Shown here: piece by piece, positions 24,577 to 32,585 of the stretch
Numbering within the stretch: the stretch's first letter is position 1
How the letters are laid out: the number at the start of each line of letters is the position of its first letter
Source of the DNA: DASQTB01 sp035642095
GTDB lineage: Bacteria; Actinomycetota; UBA4738; CALAEC01
NCBI GenBank assembly: GCA_035642095.1
Contig: DASQTB010000136.1
Coordinates: 1 to 62,034 of the forward strand
Direction: 5' to 3'
Length of the DNA: 62,034 nt
Program-made: the position numbers and the translations under genes
Notes under the pieces: model-generated
Told to the model about the DNA's origin: nothing
Seen by the model: the letters and a program-made list of their open reading frames with translations, nothing else
The model's database searches: none

Positions 24577-25563
24577 CTAGAAGAAGACGGACCGCCGGGT
24601 CATCACGTTCCGGTCCAGGGCCTGCTGGATCTCCTCCCGCACCCGGTCCGTCATCTCGAACACGGTAATCGGGTCCTGCCAGGCATCGACGGGGAAATCG
24701 TCCGTGGATATCGGTGGACCGAACTCGACGATCCACTTCGACGGCAACGGAATCATCCCCAACGGCCCGAGCCAGGGAAAGAACGGCGTGATCGGGAAGT
24801 AGGGGAACCCGAAAAGCCGGGCCATCGTCTTCGCGTTGTGGATCATCGGATAGATCTCTTCCGAACCGACGATCGACACGGGGACGATCGGGCACCGGGC
24901 CCGGAGGGCGATCTCGATGAACCCACCGCGACCGAACCGCTGGAGCTTGTAGCGCTGGCGCCACGGCTTGCCCACGCCCTTGAACCCTTCGGGAAACACG
25001 CCCAGGACCTGCCCCCGGTCGAGCAACCGGAAGGCGTCGTCCGCGGCGGCCAGGGTATTGCCGGACTTGCGGGCCTGGGCGCCCACGAAGGGCATCTCGA
25101 ACGCCAGGTCGGCCGCCAGAAGCCGGACGTGACGGTGGGCCGGGTGCTCGTCCAGCACCCCGAACTTCATCATCAGCGCGTCCCACGGAAGCGTGCCGGC
25201 GTGGTTGCTGACCAGGAGGGCCGCACCCGTCGAGGGCACGTTCTCCAAGCCGATCCAATCGACCCGCCACCAGCGCCGGTGGAAGAACCGAGCAAGCGGC
25301 GCCAGGACCTCCTCGGTGAGCTCGGGGTCGAATCCGAACTCGTCCACTTCGTACTCACCGGTCAGCCGGCGCCGGACGAAGCGCAGCAGCCCGCCCAGGC
25401 GGTCGGCGTCCGGAGGCGCTTCCCGACGAGGCCGCCGATGGACCCCGCAGTAGCCGTCGGATCCAGTGACCCGATTGCGACACCGGCGTCCCGAGGTGGT
25501 CAGCGCGCGGCAGCTCGCCTGGTGGTCACCCTGGCCGGTGATCGGGATGACCTCCGCCATCAC
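24577..25563 (-). CDS. Lysophospholipid acyltransferase-like protein with N-terminal Cys/His finger
   Basis: A 328-residue protein. Residues about 15-45 hold a Cys/His cluster (CRAL..SGRRC, YCGVH) like the small zinc-binding module sometimes called DUF5763. From about 90 on is a PlsC-type acyltransferase fold with SNHAGTLPWD, a variant of the HX4D catalytic motif with wider spacing, and FPEGFKG. It should transfer an acyl chain to a lysophospholipid or other lipid acceptor at the membrane. ATG overlaps the epimerase stop. The order epimerase-acyltransferase matches galE2-Rv0502 in M. tuberculosis. The finger fusion is unusual. Confidence 0.85.
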   Translation of the reverse strand: MMAEVIPITGQGDHQASCRALTTSGRRCRNRVTGSDGYCGVHRRPRREAPPDADRLGGLLRFVRRRLTGEYEVDEFGFDPELTEEVLAPLARFFHRRWWRVDWIGLENVPSTGAALLVSNHAGTLPWDALMMKFGVLDEHPAHRHVRLLAADLAFEMPFVGAQARKSGNTLAAADDAFRLLDRGQVLGVFPEGFKGVGKPWRQRYKLQRFGRGGFIEIALRARCPIVPVSIVGSEEIYPMIHNAKTMARLFGFPYFPITPFFPWLGPLGMIPLPSKWIVEFGPPISTDDFPVDAWQDPITVFEMTDRVREEIQQALDRNVMTRRSVFF

Positions 25564-26621
25564 CGCCTCCCACTGCGTTCGAACCGCTCCTGGTTCTTCC
25601 GGCGGAGGAACGCGTAGGCGTCCCGTTCCCAGCCCTCGAGCTGTCCGGTGGACACCAACCGCCGGACGTCGCGCCCTCGAGCGAAGTCCAGGAGCGCCTC
25701 CCGGGTCGAGTACCGGGGTGTGTATCCGAATCCTTCGCGAAGACGGACGATGTCGGCCACCCGCCCGTACAGGAGCAGACGCAGCTGGTCGGTGGGAAGG
25801 TCGACCACCCCCAGCCGGCGCACCACCGAGGCCAGCGGGGCGACCAGAGGGACGATCACCGGGACGGAGGCCCGTCCCAGCAGCCGGATGGCCTGGGACA
25901 GGAACACGATCCCTTCGGCGGCCGCATTGAACACCCCGGGGTGGTCCTGGCGCACGGCGCGGTAGAGCACCTCCACGGCGTCGTCCTCGTGGAGGAACTG
26001 AAGCCGGGGATCGAAACCCATCGGCGTGGGGACCACGGGGAACGAGAGGTACCGGGTGAACGGCGTCTCGATGCCGGGCCCGATGAAGTTCGCGAAGCGA
26101 AGAAGCGTGAGGGCGACATCGGGTCGACGACGGGCGAAGCTCCGAGCGTACCGTTCGATCTCCACGGCGTCCTTCGTGTAGCCGTGACGGGGTTCGGTCC
26201 GAGCGGTCATGTCCTCCGTGAAGAGGGCCGGGTCCCGCGGATCGGCACCGTACACCGCCGTGGTCGACTTCATGACAACCTTCCGCACGAGTTCGGCACG
26301 TTGGCAGGCCCCCAGGAGCTGCATGGTGCCGATCACGTTGACCTCCTTCATCTGGCTCCGGCCACCGGCACGGGCGGGGGTGGTCAGGATGTGGAGATGG
26401 ACCACCGTGTCGACGTCGGTGGTCTGCAGCACCTTGACCGTGAGCGGGTTCCGGATGTCCGCCCGGACGAACTCGGTCCGATCCAGGTCGGCGTGAGGTT
26501 CCTCGAGACCGACTCCGACCACGTATTCCACGCCCGGGTCCTGCTCCAGACGGCCGGCCAGCCTCCCGGCCAGGTACCCGGAGATCCCGGTGATCAAGAC
26601 CCGCTGACCCACGAGCCTCAC
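25560..26621 (-). CDS. NAD-dependent epimerase/dehydratase (extended SDR; GalE2-like)
   Basis: A 353-residue extended short-chain dehydrogenase. The Rossmann loop is TGISGYLAGRLA, a relaxed GxxGxxG, the active-site pair is Tyr-x3-Lys in HGYTKDAVE, and the catalytic Ser/Thr region is KSTTAVYG. The substrate is probably a nucleotide sugar, but the C-terminal substrate domain does not decide between UDP-glucose and others. GTG at 26621 overlaps the SAM hydrolase stop; a second GTG lies three codons later. Part of the conserved bS22-epimerase-acyltransferase block. Confidence 0.85.
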   Translation of the reverse strand: MRLVGQRVLITGISGYLAGRLAGRLEQDPGVEYVVGVGLEEPHADLDRTEFVRADIRNPLTVKVLQTTDVDTVVHLHILTTPARAGGRSQMKEVNVIGTMQLLGACQRAELVRKVVMKSTTAVYGADPRDPALFTEDMTARTEPRHGYTKDAVEIERYARSFARRRPDVALTLLRFANFIGPGIETPFTRYLSFPVVPTPMGFDPRLQFLHEDDAVEVLYRAVRQDHPGVFNAAAEGIVFLSQAIRLLGRASVPVIVPLVAPLASVVRRLGVVDLPTDQLRLLLYGRVADIVRLREGFGYTPRYSTREALLDFARGRDVRRLVSTGQLEGWERDAYAFLRRKNQERFERSGRR

Positions 26622-27427
26622 CCTACCCGGCTGTGGAGCTCCACCGCGTCGCCGCGACGAAGCGACAGGGCATCGGCGGCACGGGAACCGTTCCGGACCA
26701 CGGCCAGCCATCCGGCCGAGTCGACGACCAGCCCGACCTCTTCCCTCCCCAGGGCGCCGAAGGTCGCCACTCGCCGGACCGGGATCTGGGTGTCCTCCCG
26801 AAGTAGCACCAGGTCGCCCCCCGCCAGGCCCGCCGCCTCGAGATCGGCCGGGCGGGCTCCCAGGCGGACGTTCCCGAAGCGGTCGACGCCGATCACCGTG
26901 GTGGCAAGCCGCTCCCGCTCCACCAGCGGCTCGCCGAGGAGGAGCTCGGTGAGCGTCTCGACGCCGATCTCCCCTCCGACGTCGGCGAGATCCGCCCCTC
27001 CCGCCAACCGAGCGGCCGCAGGAGCGAACACGTCCCGGCCGTGGAACGTGTTCGAGACCGGCCACGACACGACCCGGCCGGGCTCCAGCGAGACGGCCCG
27101 CCGGATCCCCCCGAGGGCCTCGGCGGCCAGCATCAGGACGCCGTTATCGGGACCGACCAGGATCGCCGGACCCGCCTCCACGGCGACGCCTCGCCGCCCC
27201 GTCCCAACACCGGGATCGACCACCGCCAGCACGACAGCGTCCCCCGGCCCGTAGGTCACCGCCTGGACCAGGGTGAGCGCTCCCGTGGCGATGTCCTGAG
27301 GGGGGATGCCATGGTGGACGTCGATCACCCTGGCGTCCGGCGTGACGCGGGCCATCACGGCGTGGCACAGCCCGACGTACTCATCCTCGAGGCCGAAGTC
27401 GGACAGGAACAGGATAGGCCGGATCAC
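26618..27427 (-). CDS. S-adenosyl-L-methionine hydrolase (SAM hydroxide adenosyltransferase, DUF62)
   Basis: Splits SAM into adenosine and methionine using water; related to fluorinase and chlorinase. The 269-residue product shows the family start ILFLSDFGLEDEYVG, the VVDPGVGTGRRG motif, VGPDNGVL, and NTFHGRDVFAPAAA in the active site, with a C-terminal beta-barrel containing DRFGNV. GTG at 27427 overlaps the preceding hydrolase stop (GTGA). Why actinobacteria keep this enzyme beside bS22 and the epimerase is not known; SAM homeostasis is a possibility. Confidence 0.9.
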   Translation of the reverse strand: MIRPILFLSDFGLEDEYVGLCHAVMARVTPDARVIDVHHGIPPQDIATGALTLVQAVTYGPGDAVVLAVVDPGVGTGRRGVAVEAGPAILVGPDNGVLMLAAEALGGIRRAVSLEPGRVVSWPVSNTFHGRDVFAPAAARLAGGADLADVGGEIGVETLTELLLGEPLVERERLATTVIGVDRFGNVRLGARPADLEAAGLAGGDLVLLREDTQIPVRRVATFGALGREEVGLVVDSAGWLAVVRNGSRAADALSLRRGDAVELHSRVG

Positions 27428-28113
27428 GGCTCGGTATTGGCTCGCAGGAACGTGAGCACGTGCGTCCGGACGATCTGGGCCTGACCGCCCTCCAGCAGGG
27501 CCGTGCCGTGATCGTCCCCGGTGACGATCTCCACTCGCTTGGCCCCCGGAGCCGTGGTGTAGAACTGCTGAGCGGTGGCAGCGGCCCTGCCGTCGCCCTC
27601 CGCCGCCAGGAACAGCTTCGGCTCGTCCACGGCGGCCACAACGTCGGGTGGCGCGGTGATGCCCATGAACGTTGAGGGGGCGGACAGCGTCACCACGCCG
27701 TCGAACTCTTCCCGCGCCGCGGCCACCAGTGCCGCCGTCCCTCCCATGCTGGCCCCGACCAGGACCACGCGACGGGCGCCTCGGGCCCGAAGCTCGTCGG
27801 CCGCGGCCAGGACATCCTCCCAGAGCAGCGACAGGTCCCGGGATCCACCAGACTGACCGTACCCGCGGAAGTCGAAGTTCAGGACGTGGAACCCCTCGGC
27901 CGCCAGCGACTCGGCGAACCCCGTCCACACCGTGCGGTCCGAGGGGAACATGTGGGCCAGGACCACACCGGCTGGGCCCCGTCCCCGGACGTCGCCGACC
28001 AGATCGACGCCGTCCGCGGTGGTGAATCGGGCGGTGCGGGCCGGAGGCTGCGGCTCGGTACCGCACCCGACCGGAAGGACCGCCATCAGGGCTGCCGCGG
28101 CGACGCGGCGCAC
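27424..28113 (-). CDS. Alpha/beta hydrolase, probably exported
   Basis: A 229-residue alpha/beta hydrolase. The nucleophile elbow is GASMG, the oxyanion segment follows LAHMFPSD, and the catalytic His is probably in GDDHGTAL near residue 204. Residues 1-17 form a signal-like stretch ending in PVGC, an imperfect lipobox, so it may be a lipoprotein or simply exported. GTG at 28113 begins one base after the bS22 stop. Substrate unknown; short esters or lipids are likely for this type. Confidence 0.8.
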   Translation of the reverse strand: MRRVAAAALMAVLPVGCGTEPQPPARTARFTTADGVDLVGDVRGRGPAGVVLAHMFPSDRTVWTGFAESLAAEGFHVLNFDFRGYGQSGGSRDLSLLWEDVLAAADELRARGARRVVLVGASMGGTAALVAAAREEFDGVVTLSAPSTFMGITAPPDVVAAVDEPKLFLAAEGDGRAAATAQQFYTTAPGAKRVEIVTGDDHGTALLEGGQAQIVRTHVLTFLRANTEP

Positions 28114-28114
28114 G

Positions 28115-28216
28115 CTACTTGCCGCGCTGACGCCGCTGCCAGCGAGTCTTCTTCAGAAGCTTCTTGTGCTTCTTCTTGCGCATCTTCTTGCGCCGCTTCT
28201 TGATGACCGAGGGCAT
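28115..28216 (-). CDS. 33-residue bS22-type small ribosomal protein (AURKAIP1/COX24 domain)
   Basis: A very basic peptide of the MPSVIKKRRKKMRKKKHKKL type, ending TRWQRRQRGK. It matches the actinobacterial bS22 protein (Rv0500B in M. tuberculosis), which binds the small ribosomal subunit near the decoding region. Start ATG at 28216 follows an AAAGGAA ribosome-binding site. It lies 13 bp after the Clp1-type kinase stop and one base before the hydrolase start. Its tiny size makes it easy to miss. Confidence 0.93.
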   Translation of the reverse strand: MPSVIKKRRKKMRKKKHKKLLKKTRWQRRQRGK

Positions 28217-28229
28217 GCGTTCCTTTCGA

Positions 28230-29120
28230 TCAGTCGGACCCGAACAGGTTCCGGAGGTCGACCCGCCGGGCACGGAACCCGTCCTCGAGCCGGACCGACC
28301 CTAGGATAAGGGCTTTCGGGGCGTCCGCCACCGGGGAGATCAACCGGAGCGCCCCATCGTCGGCCAGGTGCTCCAGGTAGCCCAGCCCGATGCACCGGCC
28401 CTTCCCGTCCGATAGACCGACCACCAGATGGTCCAGGACGGAGAGGTCGAACAGGGCGGGGAGGGCCGGCATGAACACGGTGGGCTTGACCCGCCACCGG
28501 TGGAGCGGCTCCTGGAAGTACCGGCGCATCGATTCCTCTCTGGTCGCCGCCCGCTGTTCCACGGAGGTCGGCATCACGTCTCGGTGGACATCGACCGCCA
28601 GCACCTCGGCCGGATGGAACCGGCGGATCACGCCGAGCAGCGGCTCGAGCTCGCCGCCGCGAGCCAGGCCCACGACCAGGTCCGGTTGGAGCACCGCGAC
28701 CTTGTGGAACTTGAGCACCTGCCCGTACACACCGGAGACCAGGCCGGTGGTGTCGACCACCACCAGGTCGGCCCCCGACTCCCGGGCCCCATCCAGCAGC
28801 AGCCTGGTCCCGGTGACCAGGGGGAGCAGGTGCCCCTGAGGCGACGTGGCTCCCACGAAGCCCAGCTGATCGGCCCGGGCCAGCGCGTCCGGATCGAGGT
28901 CGGAGGTCAACCGGCAGAGCTTGAGCCCCACCGTGGCGGGCGGCCCGACGGTCGATTGGCCCACGTCGGCGTCGAGGTACCCGGCTACCAGGCCGGCCTC
29001 GACCGCCCGCCGGGCGATGAGGCGGGCCATGGTGCTCTTGCCCGAGTCGAGCCCGCCGAGGAGCATCGTCACCCCGCGACGGCCGAGCGCTCGCTCGACG
29101 ACATCGTCGTACGGATCCAT
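28230..29120 (-). CDS. Clp1/Grc3-type P-loop protein, possible 5'-hydroxyl polynucleotide kinase
   Basis: A 296-residue P-loop NTPase with Walker A GGLDSGKST (about 22-30), the family-typical YLDADVGQSTVGPP segment (about 49-62), Walker B-like LVVVDTTG, and a VRLEDGF C-terminal stretch. In eukaryotes and archaea this family phosphorylates 5'-OH ends of RNA or DNA; bacterial members are little studied. It lies between an excisionase-like HTH gene (41 bp upstream) and the bS22 gene (13 bp downstream), which suggests a link to RNA ends or ribosomes. GlmU-like or GTPase roles cannot be excluded. Confidence 0.8.
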   Translation of the reverse strand: MDPYDDVVERALGRRGVTMLLGGLDSGKSTMARLIARRAVEAGLVAGYLDADVGQSTVGPPATVGLKLCRLTSDLDPDALARADQLGFVGATSPQGHLLPLVTGTRLLLDGARESGADLVVVDTTGLVSGVYGQVLKFHKVAVLQPDLVVGLARGGELEPLLGVIRRFHPAEVLAVDVHRDVMPTSVEQRAATREESMRRYFQEPLHRWRVKPTVFMPALPALFDLSVLDHLVVGLSDGKGRCIGLGYLEHLADDGALRLISPVADAPKALILGSVRLEDGFRARRVDLRNLFGSD

Positions 29121-29161
29121 CCCGACCTCTCGCAGTCGGGCGATCGATCCGAGAGGCCCTT

Positions 29162-29359
29162 TTACCCCGCTTCGGTGTACCTCAAGTCGAGGTAGCGGTG
29201 GACGTCCTCCTCGCGGAGGCGGTACCCCCGGCCGATCCTGACTGCCGGGAGGTCCCCCTGTTTGATCAACCGGTAGACGGTCATCTTGGACACCCGCATC
29301 ATCTGGGCGACCTCGTTCACGGTCACGAAACGAGCCTCACGGAAAGATCGCTGGGCCAC
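29162..29359 (-). CDS. Excisionase-family helix-turn-helix DNA-binding protein (Rv0500A-like)
   Basis: A 65-residue winged helix protein of the MerR/excisionase type: VTVNEVAQMMRVSKMTVYRL recognition helix, then GDLPAVRIGRGYRL wing. It has no effector domain. From memory it is very close to Rv0500A of M. tuberculosis and related to BldC, a DNA-coating developmental regulator of Streptomyces. It heads the minus-strand block with the Clp1-type kinase and bS22. It probably regulates several sites; targets are unknown. Confidence 0.9.
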   Translation of the reverse strand: MAQRSFREARFVTVNEVAQMMRVSKMTVYRLIKQGDLPAVRIGRGYRLREEDVHRYLDLRYTEAG

Positions 29360-29445
29360 GCTGAGCGCATCGTAACAGAGGGCCGTCCCCCCGGAGGCCC
29401 CACCGGTCTTGCTCCGGTCACCGTCGGCCCATCCGTCACGCGTGC

Positions 29446-29451
29446 CAGAAT
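29446..29451 (+). promoter_or_regulatory. -10 element, leaderless distance, for the DUF72 gene
   Basis: CAGAAT is followed after six bases by GTG at 29458, which suggests transcription starts at the start codon. Confidence 0.4.
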
Positions 29452-29457
29452 CGAGTC

Positions 29458-30162
29458 GTGGCGGGAACGCTCTACCTGGGGACGTCGGGGTTCGCCTATC
29501 CGGAGTGGAAAGGGTCCTTCTATCCAGAGGACGCCAAGAGCAGCGACTTCCTCCCCCACTACGCTGCCCGATTCCCCTCGGTGGAGATCAACTACACGTT
29601 CCGCCGGTTCCCCGCGGAGAAGACCATGCGCCGATGGGCCGACCAGGCCCCCGAGGGCTTTCGCTTCGCCCTCAAGGCAAACCAGCGGATCACCCACACC
29701 CGCCGGCTGCGAGATGCCGACCAGGACGTGGGGGATTTCCTGGACCGGGCCCGCCTCCTGGGGAACCGGCTGGGCCCGATCCTGTTCCAGTGTCCTCCAT
29801 CGCTGCACTTCGACCGAGATCTCATCCGGTCCTTCCTGGCCTACCTCCCACCCGTAGCGCCGTACGCCATGGAGTTCCGCCACGAGTCGTGGACCGAAGC
29901 CAAGCCGATCCTCCGTGACAACGGGGTGGCCTGGTGCGTGTCGGAGACGGACGAGCGCTCCGCCGACGACGTCCCGACGGAGCCCTTCGTCTACCTCCGC
30001 CTCCGCAAGGAGGAATACGGGGACGAGGACCTCAAGCGCTGGTCGGACATCGTCGAGTCGGCGAGGGTGGGGGGCCGTGACGTCTTCGCCTTCTTCAAGC
30101 ACGAGGAAGGCACCGCCGCTCCCCAGTACGCCCGCCGCCTGGCCGAGCTCCTCGGCGGCTGA
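29458..30162 (+). CDS. DUF72 family TIM-barrel protein
   Basis: A 234-residue protein with the DUF72 signatures: LYLGTSGFAYPEWKGSFYP at the start, EINYTFRR, FALKANQRITH, ILFQCPPSLHFD, and MEFRHESW. The family (YecE-like) has no settled function; the fold is a TIM barrel and a nucleic-acid or Fe-S role has been proposed. GTG start, likely leaderless. It converges with the phosphatase-family gene, with only four bases between the two stops. Confidence 0.9.
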   Translation: MAGTLYLGTSGFAYPEWKGSFYPEDAKSSDFLPHYAARFPSVEINYTFRRFPAEKTMRRWADQAPEGFRFALKANQRITHTRRLRDADQDVGDFLDRARLLGNRLGPILFQCPPSLHFDRDLIRSFLAYLPPVAPYAMEFRHESWTEAKPILRDNGVAWCVSETDERSADDVPTEPFVYLRLRKEEYGDEDLKRWSDIVESARVGGRDVFAFFKHEEGTAAPQYARRLAELLGG

Positions 30163-30166
30163 ACCA

Positions 30167-30985
30167 TCAGTCCCGGAAGCGGGACGCGATGACCTGGAAG
30201 CAGGGCCAGTAGGCTTCCGGCTGGACGTTGTCGTCCATCACCGCCACCGGCCCGCACCGGCCCTGGGCCCGGGCCACGACCAGGGCGGGGTCGTTCACAT
30301 CGGCGATGGCCACCGTGTCGACACCGGCCTCGATGGCCGCGCCGGCGAAACCGTGATCGGCGAAAACCAGGTCGGGAGTCATCTCGTCGAGCATCCGCTC
30401 CATGGCCTCCGGACCGTGGGTGTGGAGGGCGGACGCGCGATCGGTCAGCATGGCCACCCCAGCGAAGAACCGGATCTGCCGGCGCCGGCCCTGGTCCTCC
30501 CACATCTCCCCCTCCAAGGGGCGGATCAGCTTCGCCCCGTGGTCGGCCAGCAGCTTGCCGCTCTCCTGGTAGAGGAGCGGCAGTCCGGTCGGATGGCCTG
30601 TGGCCAGCAGGACGCGTTCCCCTCGGTCCGCCGCCTGCCGGAGCCGGTCGCCGATCCGCTCGAACGCGTCCAGGACCCGGTCGGGATCGACCCGGACCAG
30701 GCCGTGGCGGGCCGACGGATCGGCGTCGATGCCGCCGGCCTCTGCGACCAGCCGGAGGACCTCGGTGGGGGTCATGTCGTTCACTCCTGTGAGCCCGAAC
30801 TGCGAGTCGGGATCGCCGTCGCACAGGCGTTTGATCTTCCACAGGACGTTCGGACGGTCGTGGGAGTTGACCCCGGCGGCGCCGCTGTCCACCAGGGCTG
30901 CTCGGAGCGTGCTCCGCTCGTACGGGCGGGGGATCCAGGCGTCCGGTTCGACACCGGGATGTGCTTTGCTGGCCACCGCATCCAT
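30167..30985 (-). CDS. Phosphatase-annotated actinobacterial family protein (PF15698-like)
   Basis: A 272-residue protein with conserved motifs LLATGHPTGLPLLYQ, DHGFAGAAIEAG and MDDNVQPEAYWP, which I associate with a mainly actinobacterial family labelled phosphatase on thin evidence. The Asp and His residues in these motifs could bind a metal and phosphate. It starts 20 bp from the divergent SDR start at 31006, so the two promoters overlap. Substrate unknown. The label is the least certain part; the gene itself is clear. Confidence 0.65.
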   Translation of the reverse strand: MDAVASKAHPGVEPDAWIPRPYERSTLRAALVDSGAAGVNSHDRPNVLWKIKRLCDGDPDSQFGLTGVNDMTPTEVLRLVAEAGGIDADPSARHGLVRVDPDRVLDAFERIGDRLRQAADRGERVLLATGHPTGLPLLYQESGKLLADHGAKLIRPLEGEMWEDQGRRRQIRFFAGVAMLTDRASALHTHGPEAMERMLDEMTPDLVFADHGFAGAAIEAGVDTVAIADVNDPALVVARAQGRCGPVAVMDDNVQPEAYWPCFQVIASRFRD

Positions 30986-31005
30986 CGTACAGGGAGGTCC
31001 GGACG

Positions 31006-31776
31006 ATGCCGGAGCTCGACGGCAAGGTGGCGCTGGTCACCGGAGGGAGCAAGGGGATCGGCCGCGCCGTGGCGCTGGCGTTCGCGGACGCGGGCGCCGA
31101 CGTCGCCCTGGCCGCGCGAGGGCCCGAGGCGCTGGAGAAGGCCGTCCGTGAGGTCGAGGAGCGCGGTCGCCGGGCCCTGGGTGTCCCCACGGACGTCGCG
31201 GACGCTGACCAGGTCGACGCCCTGGTGGAGCGCACGATCGGGGAGCTGGGGTCCCTGGACGTGCTGGTCAACAACGCGGGCGCCGCGCCCTTCCTCTCCC
31301 CGGTGGAATCGATCCGGCTGGACGGCTTCGAGAAGTACTTCCGGGTCAACTTCCTGAGCGCCCTCATCTGCACCCGAGCGGCTGCTCCTCACCTCCTGCA
31401 ACGCGGGGAGCGGGCGTCCGTGATCAACGTGGCCTCGGTGGCCGCGTTCGTGGCCAGTCCGGGGCTGGCGTACTACTCCACCGCCAAGGCAGCCCTGGTC
31501 AACCTGACCAGGACGGTGGCTCGTGAATGGGCCGGGTTCGGCGTCCGGGTGAACGCCATCGCCCCCGGATGGATCGAGACGGAGCTGAACGAGGGTGCCC
31601 GAGAGGACCCGTCGTTCTACCACACGATCAAGGCAACGATCCCCATGGGGCGGTGGGGCCGGGCCGAGGAAGTGGCGGAGGTGGCTCGGTTCCTGGCGTC
31701 CGACGCCGCCTCGTTCATGACGGGTTCGGTGGTGGTGGTCGACGGGGGTCAGACCGTCAGCAACCTGGTCCAGTGA
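31006..31776 (+). CDS. Classical short-chain dehydrogenase/reductase
   Basis: A 256-residue classical SDR: cofactor loop TGGSKGIG, NNAG, catalytic Ser in NVASVAA, Tyr-x3-Lys in YYSTAKAAL, and a C-terminal SFMTGSVVVVDGG segment as in FabG-like enzymes. ATG at 31006 with AGGGAGG before it is preferred to the upstream GTG. The Arg in the ARGPEA region suggests NADP preference. The second SDR overlaps its stop. The substrate is a hydroxy/keto compound that cannot be fixed from sequence. Confidence 0.88.
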   Translation: MPELDGKVALVTGGSKGIGRAVALAFADAGADVALAARGPEALEKAVREVEERGRRALGVPTDVADADQVDALVERTIGELGSLDVLVNNAGAAPFLSPVESIRLDGFEKYFRVNFLSALICTRAAAPHLLQRGERASVINVASVAAFVASPGLAYYSTAKAALVNLTRTVAREWAGFGVRVNAIAPGWIETELNEGAREDPSFYHTIKATIPMGRWGRAEEVAEVARFLASDAASFMTGSVVVVDGGQTVSNLVQ

Positions 31777-32585
31777 GGTCGCTCGAGGGGAAGGTCTGCG
31801 TCGTCACCGGTGCCTCCAGCGGGATCGGGGAGGCCTCCGCCCGGGCGCTGGCCAGGGTGGGGGCCGCCGTGGTCCTGGCGGCTCGACGACAGGACGAGCT
31901 GGCTCGATGCGCGGATGAGATCGGGAACGGGGCCACATGGGTGCGCTGTGACGTGACCCGGATCGAGGAGCTGGAGGCCCTCCGGGAACACGTCGCCGAG
32001 GCGCACGGCAGGTGCGATGTGCTGGTGAACAACGCCGGCGTGCCGGGCGGCGGTCGGTTCGCCGAGCTGTCTCTCGATCGGATCCGCCTGGTCGCCGAGA
32101 CGAACCTCTTCGCCGTCATGGCCTGCACAAAGGTCTTCCTCCCGATGCTCCTCCGGACCGGGGGGCATGTGGTGAACGTCGCCTCTCTGGCAGGGAGATA
32201 CGCCCTGCCCGGCGCGGCGGTCTACACCGCGGCAAAGCACGGCGTGGTGGCCTTCTCGGAGTCGCTGCACCACGAGCTGACGCCCCTCGGCGTCATGGTC
32301 ACCGCGGTGAACCCCGGCCTGGTGGCCACGGAAGGGTTCGTCCCGGCCGACAGCCCGCTGTGGCGCGACCGCATCGCCCGACCGTTCATCATGCCCCCCC
32401 AGCGCGTGGCGAGGGCTATCGTCGACGTGGTCCGACACCGGAAGGGTCCCGAGGTATCGGTTCCGAGATGGCTGGGCGCGCCGCAGGCGGCCCGAATCCT
32501 CGCCCCGCCGCTGTACCGGGCCGCCCTGGGCCGCATCGCGGGGGGACGGGCGGGCACCGCCGAGGCACCCGGCGGCGAGCGCTAG
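31773..32585 (+). CDS. Short-chain dehydrogenase/reductase with C-terminal extension
   Basis: A 270-residue SDR: TGASSGIG cofactor loop, NNAG, NVASLAG with the catalytic Ser, and Tyr-x3-Lys in YTAAKHGV. After the Rossmann core it has a longer C-terminal tail with a hydrophobic helix (ILAPPLYRAALG), as in membrane-associated lipid SDRs. GTG at 31773 overlaps the previous stop, so both SDRs act together. It overlaps the stop of the convergent methyltransferase gene by four bases. Confidence 0.87.
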   Translation: MRSLEGKVCVVTGASSGIGEASARALARVGAAVVLAARRQDELARCADEIGNGATWVRCDVTRIEELEALREHVAEAHGRCDVLVNNAGVPGGGRFAELSLDRIRLVAETNLFAVMACTKVFLPMLLRTGGHVVNVASLAGRYALPGAAVYTAAKHGVVAFSESLHHELTPLGVMVTAVNPGLVATEGFVPADSPLWRDRIARPFIMPPQRVARAIVDVVRHRKGPEVSVPRWLGAPQAARILAPPLYRAALGRIAGGRAGTAEAPGGER

